Shown: positions 46,301 through 61,300, numbered from the stretch's first letter. The stretch: DNA of 64,000 nt from Trissonchulus latispiculum (GCA_030248195.1 JASAND010013532.1:1-64000); one strand, 5' to 3'. Translations and numbers: made by a program. The notes: generated by a model from the sequence alone, not told the origin.

Positions 46301-49300
46301 GCAAGGTTCGAGGGGTTAGAGCCGAGTCTGAAGATAGGAAAGAAGGAAAGTCCACTTGTTTGATCTAAAATGTTTTGAGAACGGCCTAGATGCCTAGACA
46401 TTTTCCACCCCCACCCCCATGCCTATTGTTGCACCTAAACAAACCGAAACTTGAAAGGGATAAATTTATTGTATTCATTAATTAATTAATTAATGCAGCA
46501 ACTGAATAATAGTTTCCAGACTCGCTGGAAAATTCCTAAGTTTAAGGGAACTTATCTTTTTTGGAAGGAGAGGCTCTTTGCTTTCCTTTGGCTACAGATC
46601 CATTGTGATCCGTTGCAGCGGGCTTACAGAGCCCCAATGCTGTATTTTGATAATCCTCTCTCGTAATCCAGTGAAATGCAGGTGCCCAGCAAGCCATTCT
46701 TCCCCATATGCAGGGATGATTATCTGAAACAAAAAAAAAACAAAATTAGTGAAATAATTCTAAATTAACTTTAGTGCAGCCGCTCGCTGCAAGCGCGCGA
46801 TAGTATCTCGATTAATTCGTATACTCCGTATATACTTGCGTGTAAAACTTGCAAAAGTTAACCAAATTAGCTTTATTTATGAATTTAGCACACATTTATG
46901 ATCAATCTGCAGTAAAAGATATAAATTTTAAAAAATTTAGTTTTTTAAATTACGTAGTGATTTATTCTGGAGACATCAAGGTTGAAGGAACCCTTATTAC
47001 TTATTCACTACTTGGAGTTAAGAAGCCATTATCATATCAAAATGCAGCTTAACATTATGTCCTTTTAATGAATACAGTGAAACTAATTTTGGTTTTTCCA
47101 AAAAGGTTTTAGTTTTACTGCGTTTTAGGAGTGTAATTTTCCAGATCCGTTGCATCATTCGATATCTCTATAAAAAGCTGGGTGTCCTTCTTTAATTATT
47201 GTGAAATAGCATTACATTGTGGAGTAATTAGCTAAAATGACTATGCAGCATGGATTTTGCTTGCTTTTCCCAACTTTGGCAAGCAACCACTTTAACTAGA
47301 AAGCATCAATCTGGGCAACTAAAACGTGTGCCGGATTATTTTTGTGTAAAATACAAACTTTGGCAATTCTCGATCTAATTTTTTGATTTTGGATTTCTTC
47401 CTCTGCAACAAAAGCTGTCGAGATACCAACACACTCCAAATGGCTCAACTCGTAGGAGGATCGGCCTTGTGTCAACAGGGCAAGGCCGTCATATTTGTTT
47501 TTCCACGCTGATCAGAAGATCGACTTCAGAGGAACAATTATGCAGTCTGTCGATTATTTGATGGAGATGTGGTCTGTCTTTGAAGAGTAAGACAGTATCA
47601 AAGCACGGTCACCTTGTCAAAGTATAAACCCAGCTTTATTAATAGAACACAAAGATTGCTGTTGTCGTGAACTCAACTTTTACATTTTAGATGTCACTAC
47701 TCCATCTTTGGCAGTTCCGCCCACCGCAACGCAAAGTGTTCCTCTACCGGGTGAGTTATTGGTACTGTAGATTTAAAGACCAGTTTAAATACCAAATACC
47801 ATAATACGTTGGAGTTACGTTCTGCCAATGGCTTGCTTTCTGTTTCTTTCTGAGCTTATTTGAAAAGAGACTAGAAACACTTCCGATGGACCGCAATGTT
47901 TGCGTTACGGCGCCAAGACAAGACAGTACTCCAACTAAATCATCCAAAATAAAAACCTAGTTTCGAAAATCGTATATCAAATTGCAGCGATTTCATCAGT
48001 TCGCTTTCCACATTTAGATCTCACTGCGCCCTCCGTGGCAGGTCCGCACATCACAACTCCAAAGGTGCCTCCACCGGGTGAGCTTTGTAGATGTTCTCTG
48101 TAAAGAGCTCTTTGGACTTTGTATAACTTTGAAAAATGTAATAACAGTGTGACAAGACAACTGGCAGGCTTTGGTACCTTTTTTCGGCAGGGGAATAATT
48201 TAAGATGACAACCACACGCGGAAGTCTTCGGGATGCATTGTAAACTGTGAATTACCGTAAACTGAATATGTACGTAACGTAACATGAACTTAATTTTTCA
48301 TTTCAGAGCTTAAAACATTATCTCCTGCTGATTCGCCTATCTCCGGGCCAAACGCGCCACAAGATATGCCGCGTGGGTTTGTTTGCATTGTTAAGATCAC
48401 TAGAACTTAAAGGGTGCGCTTGCATTATCGGGATTATAGATGTAAAATTTGGACAGATTGTTGAAATTTAAAGAAATCTGAAGTCTATATACTATCGTTG
48501 GCGGAGTATGTTTTAAAAAGTAGTTAAAATCACGTGATTGGATTTGATCACCATTATGGCTTACAAATAGAAATTTCATTTAAGGTTTAAATAATAAATT
48601 GCAATGCACTATCTGAAAGAGCATAAAAAATCTTTAAAACGATGTACACGGTTTTTTCTTTACATGGTTTCTATCAGAAGTTAACAGGAAATATCAGATA
48701 AGGCTAAATTACGAAGGCCATTACTCTAGTCCGTGGCAAATCAAATCATACGATATCAAATCTACAGTGTTTTAAATGGTGTTTTTGTGTTAGGTATGCG
48801 TTTATTCTATTAAACGTACTGCTAAACTGGTAGAAATCATAATAAACACTCAAAATAGAAGCGACTAGTGCCAAATTTTTCATTTTTATTTACTCTTGTA
48901 TGCTACTACACAAACTTGCTAAAATTTCGCATGCAAGTTTATTATGGAGGTACGCAAGGGAATTTTTATTCCTGCTGCAGCAGGAATGTATAAAAAGGGT
49001 TTTGTTATGTCCATTGCAGTATGAATCATTTCTCCATTAAGAAGCCTTATCTTCAACATAGGGGCTAGCTTAGGCTGAGTTTTTTGACAGACAATATGCT
49101 AATTAGGTTTGTTAGCTCCTATTTAAGCAGTCTTCGGCTGTCTTCAATCAACATGGTTGCACATTTTTGAGCATCAGTGTAGCTTGGGAGCTACACCTAG
49201 GTGCACTAGGATTAGGTAGATGGATAGTTAGTATATATGTAGCCTTCTTGCATTTACGAGTAGTCTCGTATAGTTACCAGGCTTGCACTAGTCTACTCGG

Positions 49301-52300
49301 GATTTCACAAATCAGAAATCCCCAATCGAAAATTGCAACAAGACCTCACTTTTGAATAACAAATAAATTCAGTTGTGATTGAATCATAACAGGTCTACCA
49401 AGGAATACTGTCCCTTTTGGGGCCTACTTGTTAATTTATGATTAAAATGTATGTTCCGTGAAATATTAATTTTCAAAATTTTAAACATTCATGAAATTCT
49501 CAAATTGCATAAATCAAAAACTGAAAACATTGTCCCTGAATTAGACTTATCTACACATTTGAGCTATTTTTATTCAGCCGTTAATGAATGACACCATCTT
49601 AACAATTTGAAATTGTACCTATTGGATAAGTCGCAAGTCCAACACTGGATTTTTCAAATTCTGCACACGGTTAGTATTTAACTCCAGCTACCATTCCTGA
49701 AAGGTCGAAATGTATTCAGGAGAATCGTTCCCGGTAATGCAGTGTTCTCTTAATCTATTTGCTGTTATAAACCATTGTTAAGTTTCACCTTCACAAGTTT
49801 TCTGCACTTACTTGCACTCGTTCTCCATTTTTGCCTTTTTAAAGGTGTTTTTATTAGTTGGAATAATGTTGACCGTCGAAAATTTATTTGGTGGCAGTGA
49901 AAATATTCATCACCACATGTTCGCGATCTGTTTTTTGGACTAGCCTGTTCCCGAACGTTCTAACACCACCCTCAAACTCGAAGCTTCAGCCATAAATTAC
50001 CAACTATATGACATCGCTAACTTTTCAAAGCTATCGCAATAGTTTAAGCAGCAAAGATAACGTGCAATGTGCAATGCAATGTGTCAGTGATCTTCAAAAT
50101 ATCGTTTCAGCAATCAAAGCACCCTCATTGACATTTCCGGCAGTAGAAAACCCAGGAAGCATGCCTCGTAAGTCCTACAATTTAATATTGTATCCCATCG
50201 ACAATAAATTTTGTGTGCCATGCAAAATCTTTACGCACGATTTAGAATTCCATGAGCACTTTTATATTGCATGGCTTAAGAATATATATGCTACGGACCA
50301 TGTGTATAATTGTCCCATATGCATATGGGGCAAGAGATTTTGCTCCATATACATATGGGGCAAGTTCTTTGCTGGCATTTCCATATGGGGCAAGAATTTC
50401 TGTCCCATATGCATATGGGCCAACTTCTTTGCCCCATGTGCACATGGGACAAAGATCTTTTGCCCTATATGGAAATGCCAGCAATTTTGAATAATTTTTC
50501 TCATTTGAAAAGTTAGTTCGTGCAAAAATATTATTAAACCACGTCAATATTAAAATACAAGACTGGGATTGAAGGTCGAAAATTACAGAAGATGAAACTT
50601 CTCGATTTGAAATTCTTAACCTTTAAAATTTTGAAAGTGCAAATTTCGTTGATCAAAATATGAAAATTCAACTTCAATCGCAGAAATTATTATTATTAAT
50701 TCAATTTAAGCCTAAATTATCATCGCCAAAAATAGTAAACTTAGAAAATCTGAAAAATTCCTAATCAAAAAATGAAAATTAAACTTCAATCGCAGAAATT
50801 ATTATTATAAATTCAATTTAAGCCTAAATTATCATCGCCAAAAATAGTAAACTTAGAAAATCTGAAAAATTCCTAATCAAAAATAGTCCGGCGCCAAGGC
50901 TTTTCAAATTTTAGGTTTAACTTTCTAAGTTTGCTATTTTTGGCGATGATAATTTAGGCTTGAATTGAATTAATAATAATTTCTGCGACAAAAATTGCTG
51001 GTATTTCCATATGGGGCAAAAGATCTTTGTCCCATGTGCAGATGGGGCAAAGAAGTTGTCCCATATGCATATGGAACAGAAATTCTTGCCCCATATGCAT
51101 ATGGGGCAAAACTTGCCCCATATGCATATGGAGCAAAATCTCTTGCCCCTATGCATATGGGGCAATTATACACGCGGTCAGTAACATATATAACTATTGC
51201 TTGAAGATTACAGCAACAAAAAGAATGATATAAAATTCTTGGAACATATATAAAGTCCGTGGTTTGTAGTCAATCGTCTGACCAACCAAAGAAGTTTGGA
51301 AAGTTTCAATTTTTCTTTTTCTAGAGCTTTTCGGAAATACCAGCACTCATAGTAGCAATATTTGAGAAGAAGTTACTCATGCATCTTAAATAGTCAGTTA
51401 CAACGTGTACTGTACTTATTATTTGCATACGTCACAGAGTTTCATATTTTTCCGGCTACGCCTCAGCGTAGCCGGCTATTATACATTATTCTGCCTGTAC
51501 TCAGTTCTGCACTGCATCTAAAATTTTGCTGGAGCCAAGTTCTTATGTGATGAATATATGTGGGGGTTTCGGAAACTGGGTTCAGCAGTCGGCATCACAC
51601 CTTTTTCTTTCTTCGCTTTGGAAGTTCACATGCCGAAAAAATGCACATAATGAAATGTGGATATTATGCTAATTCAGCTATATTCTATCAAGCGTACTGG
51701 TTCAAACGAGGTATATTGCATGTCACAGAATACAGATTGTGAACAAATAATTCGGAAGGGTTATTTTATAAGCCACTGTTAATAAAATAGTCCATCATAT
51801 CTTAACATCCCAAAAGTTCCGGCTACGGATGTGATTCACCCATCTAGACTCAACCTTTCTCCATGCTGATTGCTACACATGAAGCCAACAGCTGTATCAT
51901 CAGGGACAATTAAACCGTACTTTGTCCAAGTACAAACACATTTGACAATCGACCAGTAGTCTTCATCCTGCGAATAGACTCCTCCTGATCTCGCACCAGC
52001 AAGACTCTACCCAAGTTTCATCCGGTTAGTAACTATAACTGATTACGGTTCATACATCATAATCCCTAAGTGAATCATACTGCCTTCACAGTAACTATAA
52101 TCCATGGCATTAAGGCAAATCTATAACTCAACACATTTTCTAAGTCCACGAAGTCTCTGAACCAATCCCTCCTGCATGCCATATGTTGGGATGCACCAGA
52201 CTGTCTGTATCAAGCACAATCCTTTTGGGACCAACTAGCGGAGAGAACGTTTTGACCTCCACTAGTTGCCAGGAAAGCGCCATTGGACGACTCGTAGGAG

Positions 52301-55300
52301 GAACTGTCACCAGATGCACAGGCGGCGCTTGCATTTTGTGACTTTCGATGACCTTTGTAGTTTCGATAGGAGTGCCATTCTTTCCTTAACTTGCACTCTT
52401 TTGCCTAGTGTCCTGGCTTGTTACACTTGAAACAGTTACCTCTTTTGGCATATGAGCCTTGTATACTTTTGTGCTGACAAAGCCGTTTCTTGACTTTCAA
52501 CGACTTCCTGACTTTCTTTCCTTTTAGCCTCCTGTTGAAGGAGACGACTTTGTACGAAGCTGAGCGTCAACTCACCATCTCGGGAATCTAACGCAGTGAT
52601 TAGATTGTTGTAGGAATCTGGCAAACTTGACAGTAAAATCGTCACCAAATCTTCTTCGCTGGCCACGGCATTGATAGCCGCTAACTGATCCGCCAAATCT
52701 TTAATTTGGTTTGTATGCGTTAACAACATATCCTAGCCTTCTGTCATCACAATGCGAAACAGTTCTTCGCAGAAACAATTTGTTCACCAACGTTCTGCGC
52801 TCGTAATGGGCCTTCAAGTTTTCCTACAGTTCCTGGGTAGTCTTGGCAGCCTTTACCATGAAAACCTGAGAGTCATCCAACCCTAGAACCAGAGTTGCTA
52901 AAGCTCTATTTGCCATTTTTCGGAAGACCCGGAGTAGCGCCAGAAGGTAAAGCTTCAGTTCCCTCGACAAATCCCCAAAGATCTCTTTCCATCAACAACA
53001 TCTGCATTTTAAATTTCGACATAGGGTAATTAGTCCCGTCACATTTATCAATGGAGAGTCCCTTCGATTGCTCCGCCATCACCGGTTCTGCTGTAAGTGA
53101 GAAAAACGGCAGACAAACCAAAAAGGATCAGAACGTCATAAAAAGTCACTTTGATGAGGGTTACCAAGGACACCCTGGGCCCATAACCTAATGGGCAGAG
53201 TACTTAATGACAGGGCCAACTACTGACATAAAGCAAACTTTAGTCTGCACATAACTATATCATCATGTGATGACTACTCTTGGAATAGTTTGTAAATAGT
53301 TGTTATAATGACGTTCAGTCAGTAGCAAAACTTAGGTGAAGATATTTGAGATCATAGGTTTAACTGTTTTAACAAAAGGTGGCTGAGCTCGAACCAAAAA
53401 TGCTAGAAGGTGTCAATATTAGTCCGAACAAGCGATCTGCTTATATTACGCATTTAAATATTGTCTTCTGCGTTTTAAATGCTGCCCTTTAGCTCATATT
53501 ACATCTTTACAAAGTTATCGTAGACTGTAAGGAGCATTTTTGTTACTTGCTTATATAGTCATAGGCCGTAATGTACTGTCCCCCAACCGCTTAGCAACAT
53601 TGTAATAGGACCGCTTAGCAACATTGTAGTAGGTATATGAAACGTACCCATAATAATTTGCCATGTCCCAAACTATCTACATGCCGAATTTCAACTAACT
53701 GTGACTTATCAATAAATTGATATGGACAGCACTTGTGCATGGCAAAAGTTAGAGAATGCGCAAACTAAATAATCTATAGCTGCTCCTACAACTGATACCA
53801 TTTTACCAATTTTTATATGTTTAACCGTCCACAGTAAGTCAACGGCCAGCGGGCTATGATTGCTCCATCAGTATACACAACGCGACAGAAGCAATGCACC
53901 ACAGTGTGACTATGCGCAATGTGTTCAGCGACCCCGATAACATGTACACGCATCCGACTTAATGGACAAGTTCAGTGGACAAGCTACGTCTATTGTTGCT
54001 TTAGATTTTGCACTTTGGACTTTAGAATCATTACGATATTTAAATTTTTGAAAAATAATAATTATGTTGAAAAAGATTCGCAATTGTAGAGCACGCTCAA
54101 ATTGTGGAATTTTAACGTTCTTATTCATTTGCTAGAGGAGCTGAGAGTTAGCTATTCTTAACAGATATTGCTTTAGAGTTTCTACTTACCTATTTGTAAT
54201 AAACTGTTAAATCGTTGGCGTTTCAAAATAGTCAAATTTTATGAAACTATTGTAACTTTGAAGAACTAAGGTTTGTTCTTTCAAGATCTGAAAGTTAGAG
54301 TATTTTGCTTGGACCTGAAAGAAAACAAAAGAGTTAGACATTTTCAGGTAGTGAATCGCTCCGTCATCAAAACTATAAAAATAATTTTCAGAACATTCCA
54401 TATTTCTGCTGGAAATAGCGCCGCTAGTGCTTGGAAACTCGAAAAATTTTCCGGTGAACCAGAAGGATCTTCTTACTTACAATCTATATCCCGAAAACCA
54501 CGGTTCCTGGTTTTGGTGTTAATGATATATTGTTGTTAGCGTCATTTTTTAAAGTGAAGATTCACACTTAGAGCGCTCCTCAAATACAACATTTGGGAAA
54601 TTTGACCTCTTCATTTATTTGCTAGGTGTGCTCGAGAGATCCCTCTCCATTATCCCTCTCCATTTACCTATTTGTAAAGGGTCGTTCAAATGCCATTTTC
54701 AAAAATGGTCAAATCGGATGAAAATTGTTTAAGCTTGCACTCACATTTGTTCCTTCAAAAATTGAAATATTCTGGTGAAAGCGGAAAGGAACGAAAAAAT
54801 ATTTAATGTTTCAGGTGGCGGAGTTGATCGACTAAACTTTGATGTGTTGCAGAGATCAAAGATAATGGAGACTTTGAAGACTTTGGAAGCATTGGTGACA
54901 GTGGCAACTTAGGTGATGCCGAAAAACTTGGTGGCAACTTAGGTGATGCCGAAAAACTTGGTGGCAACTTAGGTGATGCCGAAAAACTTGGAGACAACGG
55001 AAACTTACGTGGCACTGGAAACCTTGGAGACAACGGAAGCTTAGGTGGCACTGGAAACCTTGGAGACAACGGAAGCTTAGGTGGCACTGGAAACCTTGGA
55101 GACAACGGAAGCTTAGGTGGCACTGGAAACCTTGGAGACAACGGAAGCTTAGGTGGCACTGGAAACCTTGGAGACAACGGAAGCTTAGGTGGCACTGGAA
55201 AGCTTGGAGACAACGGAAGCTTAGGTGGCACTGGAAACCTTGGAGACAACGGAAGCTTAGGTGGCACTGGAAACCTTGGAGACAACGGAAACTTAGGTGG

Positions 55301-58300
55301 CGCTGGAAACCTTGGAAACAGTGGAAACTTAAATGGCACTGGAAACCTTGGAGACAACGGAAACTTAGGTGGCGCTGGAAACCTTGGAAATAGTGGAAAC
55401 TTAGGTGGCACTGGAAACCTTGGAGACAACGGAACCTTAGGTGGCGCTGGAAACCTTGGAAACAGTGGAAACTTAGGTGGCACTGGAAACCTTGGAAACA
55501 GTGGAAACTTAGGTGTCACTGGAAATCTTGGAGACCATGGAAACGTAGTTGATGCTGGAGACCTTGCAGACAATGGGAACTTAGGTGAAGATGGGGAATT
55601 TGGAGACTCAGAAAATGAGGAATTTCAAAAGGAAGTGGATGGTCTGATGAGCTTCATGGAGGATTTTATGGTAAGAAAGTATTTCGAAGTTTAATTTAAG
55701 GAATGCATTTGGTTAATTATCTTCAAATAAAAGCTCATTTCTTCTGGATTATTGCACATACGTTATCACTCTGCGGTAGGTGCAAAATTGGGTTCAGGCC
55801 TGGAGACGCTAATTTCCACCTACTACTGCCTGAAGGGAGTCCTGCAGAGCTAGCTAGTGATCAGGACTGGATAGTAAGGATATAGGGCTAGGAAGTAGGG
55901 ATATAGAGCTACGATCTAGGGACATAAGGACTAGTAGCGGCCAAGATAAATAGATAGGTTGGAATAAATACAGTCGCCCTCTGGATTTTATCATAAACGT
56001 CCTTTGGAGGCTTCTTGTCAATTGATAAGGTGGGATGGGTTTTGTATCCCAAATATTCTTTTGTGAGAGTATGATGTAGTATGTTTTATTATATAGTTAT
56101 AGTAAGTAGTATGTTTTACACACATCAACACACAGACAACTTATTGTACAATATATATGTCTGGTAATGTGCAAGCAGTACAAAACATATTGACATTTGT
56201 ACTATGTTACAATAACCAGCTACTTACTACAGCCATCACTTAACAAATAAATGCACTGCGGCTAGTTTTGTTATCTATAGTACTGTAGACTCGCCACCGT
56301 AACTTCTGATAAAGTTCATGGCCTGCTCGCGCACGTCTCCAAAAAATGTATGTTAGTATAGGTATAGTATTTCACTAGCGACTACGTTCTTCTTAACCAT
56401 CTTTGCATTGTTTTTAATCAAGGATACTGTAGACTTTTTCTTTCAGTTTTGTGGTTGTTCACTGCATTGAAGTGGTCAAATATATAGTGTAGTACACGAA
56501 ACAAACAGCTTAAGCTTGCCAAACGTAATTTCTGGTACAAACAGTTTGCTGCTTCAAAAGTAGCAAGTTTGGGCTTTCCAACCCAACTATTTGCAGTTCA
56601 GTTTCTAGTACTGTTTTAGTCTCGAGGAATAAACTGAAGTTAGCCAATTTTTCTTCCTGGGAATTTGTTTTATCTGATCCAAAAGTTTATCCTAAATTTC
56701 TTGTTTGTACTTTGTAGCCCATGCTGTAAACCGTACACGCGTATTGCATTTCTGAATTGGCACAAACCAACCATCTTCACAAAATTTAAATAAAATAGGT
56801 TGGGTAAATATCTTGACTGTAAGTGTACATAAATTTGTTGTTGTTTACTCATTGTGCATAAAACTTGCTTCAGGGTGATCGGTTTCGCCATAACCCGCCA
56901 AATCCTCCGCCAAATCAGCTGTCACTGGAAACCGCTTTTAGAGAAATGCTAGCAATTATAGCTGCCAACATGAGCCAGGAGGAATTAGCGAAAATGAGTT
57001 ACAATCTCTCTGAGTTAGTCTCTTCTTGCAGCTGGAACGGTGTGGTGCAACCATGTGAAAAGTATGTTCACCAATATTGAATAGCAGTGCATATCATAAT
57101 CATGTTGCTTTGTACTACAAAATACCGCAAGCAATGGTGTACTAACAAGGGCATCAATTTTTGAGTCATTATGTACTTGATTTAGTATAAATTAATCAGT
57201 CTTTGCGACTGGGCTGATTGCTGACAGAGCCTTAAATTTACATTAAACAGCAAACAATCTTTGCAAATTTTAAAACAAAATCAGGGCTAAATTCGAAACT
57301 TTATTTTAAGAAATTATGGACAGTTATTTTAGTTTTTTCCAAATTTTTGCGTATTTAATTTAAAATCTGTGGGAATTCTCAGTCTAGAACGAATATATAG
57401 TACGACCTTTCTAAGTGGACTCTTGTCTCTTGGTCCTGTATTTGCTAATCCAGGGCAAACTTTCAATTTATGAGGGGTCCCATACCCACCTCCCATGTCG
57501 AGACAAAATGCTTCTGTCGAGAGCCATAATAAAGTCACAATGCGGTTCCAGCTAATTTAATAGAAATCTGAACATCATTATGTTGGCGATGATCAAGAAA
57601 TGAAAAAGGCTACATATGTGTTAAGTGGTAGCAAATATAATTCGTGGCTTAAAGACATGTATTTTTCCTAATTTCAGTTTATTTGTCAGTAAAATGCTAA
57701 GCCCGATTTATGGTAGCTGTTTTACGTTCAACAACGCATCGGAAGAAAATCGAAGTAGATCTGAACGGGCTGGAGAATACTACGGTTAGTAGGACTACAC
57801 CATTGCTTATGTAGTCCATTTAAATAAAAACTTTACACCACAACTGTGCACTATTTCCAACCTTACCCGCCAAAGAAATATTGCGTATATCATAAAAAAT
57901 GCTAATTACATATATATGTAGAAGTTACATTTTTTATAGCTAGCACATTTTCATCAGGAGAAAAACCGTTGTTAGAATATATATACAGACTTTGCTAAAT
58001 TCCATATAGTTTCTATTAAACTGCTTTAATTCACTTAAGATTTGTGTCATGCAAACCATTGGACTCCTTGAATTATAGTCAGTCAACAATTTTAGGTCTT
58101 CAAGCAACCATGAAACTGCATCCAGGATCCTACCTTCCATATGTGTCCACTGCGTCCATGAAAATCCTAATAACTTCTCCACGTCACTATCCAAGCTTAA
58201 CGCTGAATCCTTATCCAGCTGTTGCCGGTCAAATAACAGCCTTCGCAATGATTATGGTGAGTTTCCTGTAATTTGTGCATTGTAAAGCTTAGAAATCACT

Positions 58301-61300
58301 TGCAGGAAACGCAATCACTCAACCTGACTTTATGCGAATTTATATTTACCAACTCATATATAGTAGGGTTTAAGGCCCTACTGACAATATTCACGTGTCA
58401 TGTATGTAATACTTCCTTGTCTATGTTTTTCGTCAGGAAACTTGTATCTACTTTGCATAAACTAATTTGAATATTCTGAATTTTGGACTTTAAAAGGGGT
58501 ACGCTTCTCACTGTTGGGGGTTCAAGCCGTCTCAGTTTACCTTATCCTTTGGGATCCCTGAGTGCTTCTTCTTCTCGAACTTCCGGGTAGACTAGTAGAA
58601 AGCCTCCAGTCTGGTGATAGAATGGGCACGGATTCCCGAGGTTATTAAAGGTGGGCGTTTCCATTCAATTATGCCATATTTTCTGCTCTATGCTCCATTT
58701 ACTTATTGGATTTCTTGTCAATGTAAGTCTGGTATATGTAAACCTTTACTGTTATCGTTTTATACACCTCTTCTTGTCTACAGTAAATTTATAATCGGCC
58801 ATTTGGCCTTTGTTTTACCTGTAAATCTTAGTTTTCGGTTTGTTCAGTCGGTAATTTTTACAGAATTCAAATCTGGCAGTCCTGCTTGTGTTAGACAATA
58901 GGGCCACGTTAAGGCAAATCTCGCTGGCGAGACTTGTCGTTGGCTGGCCTGGACCTATCTCCAGTTCAGGTTGCGTATCCATGACTACTGCACAGCACCC
59001 CCGTAAAGTTGTCGGGTCCCACTAGCCCCGTGGACCAATTGCTTACACTTATGTTCATAATTCACATTGTCAGAAGTCCATGACATATTCCCACAAATTA
59101 AAAGATAAAAGAAAATTATCACGAAGTATTGTATACGCACAGAAAGTTTAATTGATCTGTTTGTAATGCATTTAAATACCATAGCCTTCTCTCTACACAT
59201 TTGCATAGTGCACATTTGCCATTATGCCGAAAAGACAAATTGTGGAATGCCAAGTGTTATCAAATATTGCAATCTGCCGCTCTGAAGTTCGGCGTTGGTA
59301 CCAGCATTCCGCGAATTGCCCGTCTTCGTAACATGTCACTAACATATATTATCTACCCTCTAGAAATAAATATATTTGTAGACATCATTAGAAACTTTAA
59401 CATGCGCAATTGTTAATAACTGTCATCTGATTTTAGACCACTGTTGTCCAGGTGAATCGAAGAAACGCTCCTTGCGCCAGTGATAACGCAATCTTAGAAT
59501 TTGCTAATTTTCCAACTTCTAAATGGAGCGCTGTGGTAAGTTAATAATATTTTAAAGTTGCGTTATCACTTAGAGTCATAATATTCGAGTTTTTAGATAA
59601 CCAAATTCGGGAACAGTTAAATTAATTTGGTAGCATTCTAGTTGTTCAGTTGCTCAGATGTTATCCATAAGAAATCCCTAGTTCTTCTCTTAGTGGTATA
59701 CCAGGGACACAAAGCTGCTTATACATCCTACACCCTACGTTAACCTAAGCCCAAAAATGTTATCTTAAAGCAATTAGAAAACAATGTTAAAAACTAAATG
59801 GTGTTAATTTTGGCTTGTATTCAGCAAAAATTGCTCCCGAAAGGGTACCCACATTAGATCTTTACTCTAACTTAATCTTAACGAGTTTTCTCTCTAACTA
59901 TAATTTGTACGCAGATTAGGTGAAACTTGAAAAGCAAGAGTGCCAGCATTGATCTGGGTATGTACTTTCTTGGAACTTAAGTACAACACGATTTTATGTT
60001 ATCTATTTCTGAAATGTTACTTGGTAGGGTTGTGAAGTTTTATCAGTCCAACATGAGAAAATTAAGGCCTGTGGATGTGCCGACTCTACGAAGCCTCTCC
60101 CTGTCAACAGTACAGCCTGCACAAATCCCACTCAATGTAAAATTTTTTTCTGACGAGTATATAGTTTAGTTTATTTCTATTATTATTATTATTATTATTA
60201 CGTCTACCATTATTTTTCCATTGTCTTAATACTTTTCACTTCAAAGAATAACTAAATGTTGTACGTCGACAAGTCATAACTTCAGTATCGCTGTGCAAAT
60301 CCCCTCGCTACCTAAGCTCCTATACGACGGGGATGACATGACACCGCAGTCGCACCGACTCTTAGCTGCCTGTTATAATGTGTTTGTACACTGTTCTTTT
60401 GGTATTTCTTTATTTAGTGAAGTGTCTTCAAAACTATACTGATACTCATCCAGAAACAAACACTGACTGCATGCCGCCCTGCAGGTAACACTTTCCTGAA
60501 AGAACTTAGCTAAATGTATAAACTAATGAACCTTATACATGTGCAGAAGATGTGTACAGATCAATCAATAAATAATAATTTTAATTTTTACTTTCAGTTA
60601 AGATCAGTATATGCAAATTAAATATTTTGGCTAGCGAATTTCTGTTTCCAGGCAAGAATATTTTCGAACAATCACTACAAGTTTGAAATGGCCTGCTATA
60701 AATGCAATTGTTTCGGTTAGTTAGATCCTATGTATATTGTATAACTCCTTAAAATCTGCTTCTTATGGATAAATTAGATTCTTGGACAGGGATTAAAACT
60801 GAAGGCTGTTTGTATACTGAAAATCGTTAAGCAGGCAACGGCTGTCTTAGTAGTAATCAAACAGTTTCTTAATGTTAAACAGGAAACTGGTTTCTTTTCT
60901 AGTTTTGATCTTTGGCGGTTCTGGAAATTTAGTCGTGCCCATGGAAAGAATCCGCTAACCTCTTAAACGCTAAAAAGAGATTCGCTGTGGCATGGGGAAG
61001 TAGTCACCCGATCAAATATGTACCAAGAATTTAAGATATTAATAACTACAAGGGGCTCTCTTCCGTTGTCTCTCACTCCCAAGATATATCAGAATAGAAA
61101 CCTCCTTATTAACCCACTTTCCCACTAATTGGGCAGAAAAATTTCGTACTCAATTAATTGACAGATACTGACTAACTTCCGGAGGACGCCCTTATTCTCC
61201 CTCAAGATTAATTCTCTAAACTTTGTTGCTCTAGCAAGACCAATGCCATAACAAAGCTGATCATTGTAATTCCACTAGTGATGAAGAAAGGTTGGTTTTC

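Noticed and set aside
50111..50167. FPAV in exon R11 as the DEG/ENaC post-helix FPAVT motif
   Set aside because: The exon aligns with the PSLAVPS repeat units, has no TxCN continuation and no membrane helix before it.
50242..51204. Several overlapping frames with repeated MHMGQ or YAYGA words
   Set aside because: Translations of the CATATG palindromic foldback units in multiple frames, not a protein.
54803..55573. 256-codon Pro/Phe-rich frame on the minus strand
   Set aside because: Mirror of the Gly-rich coding minisatellite, with no splice or motif support of its own.
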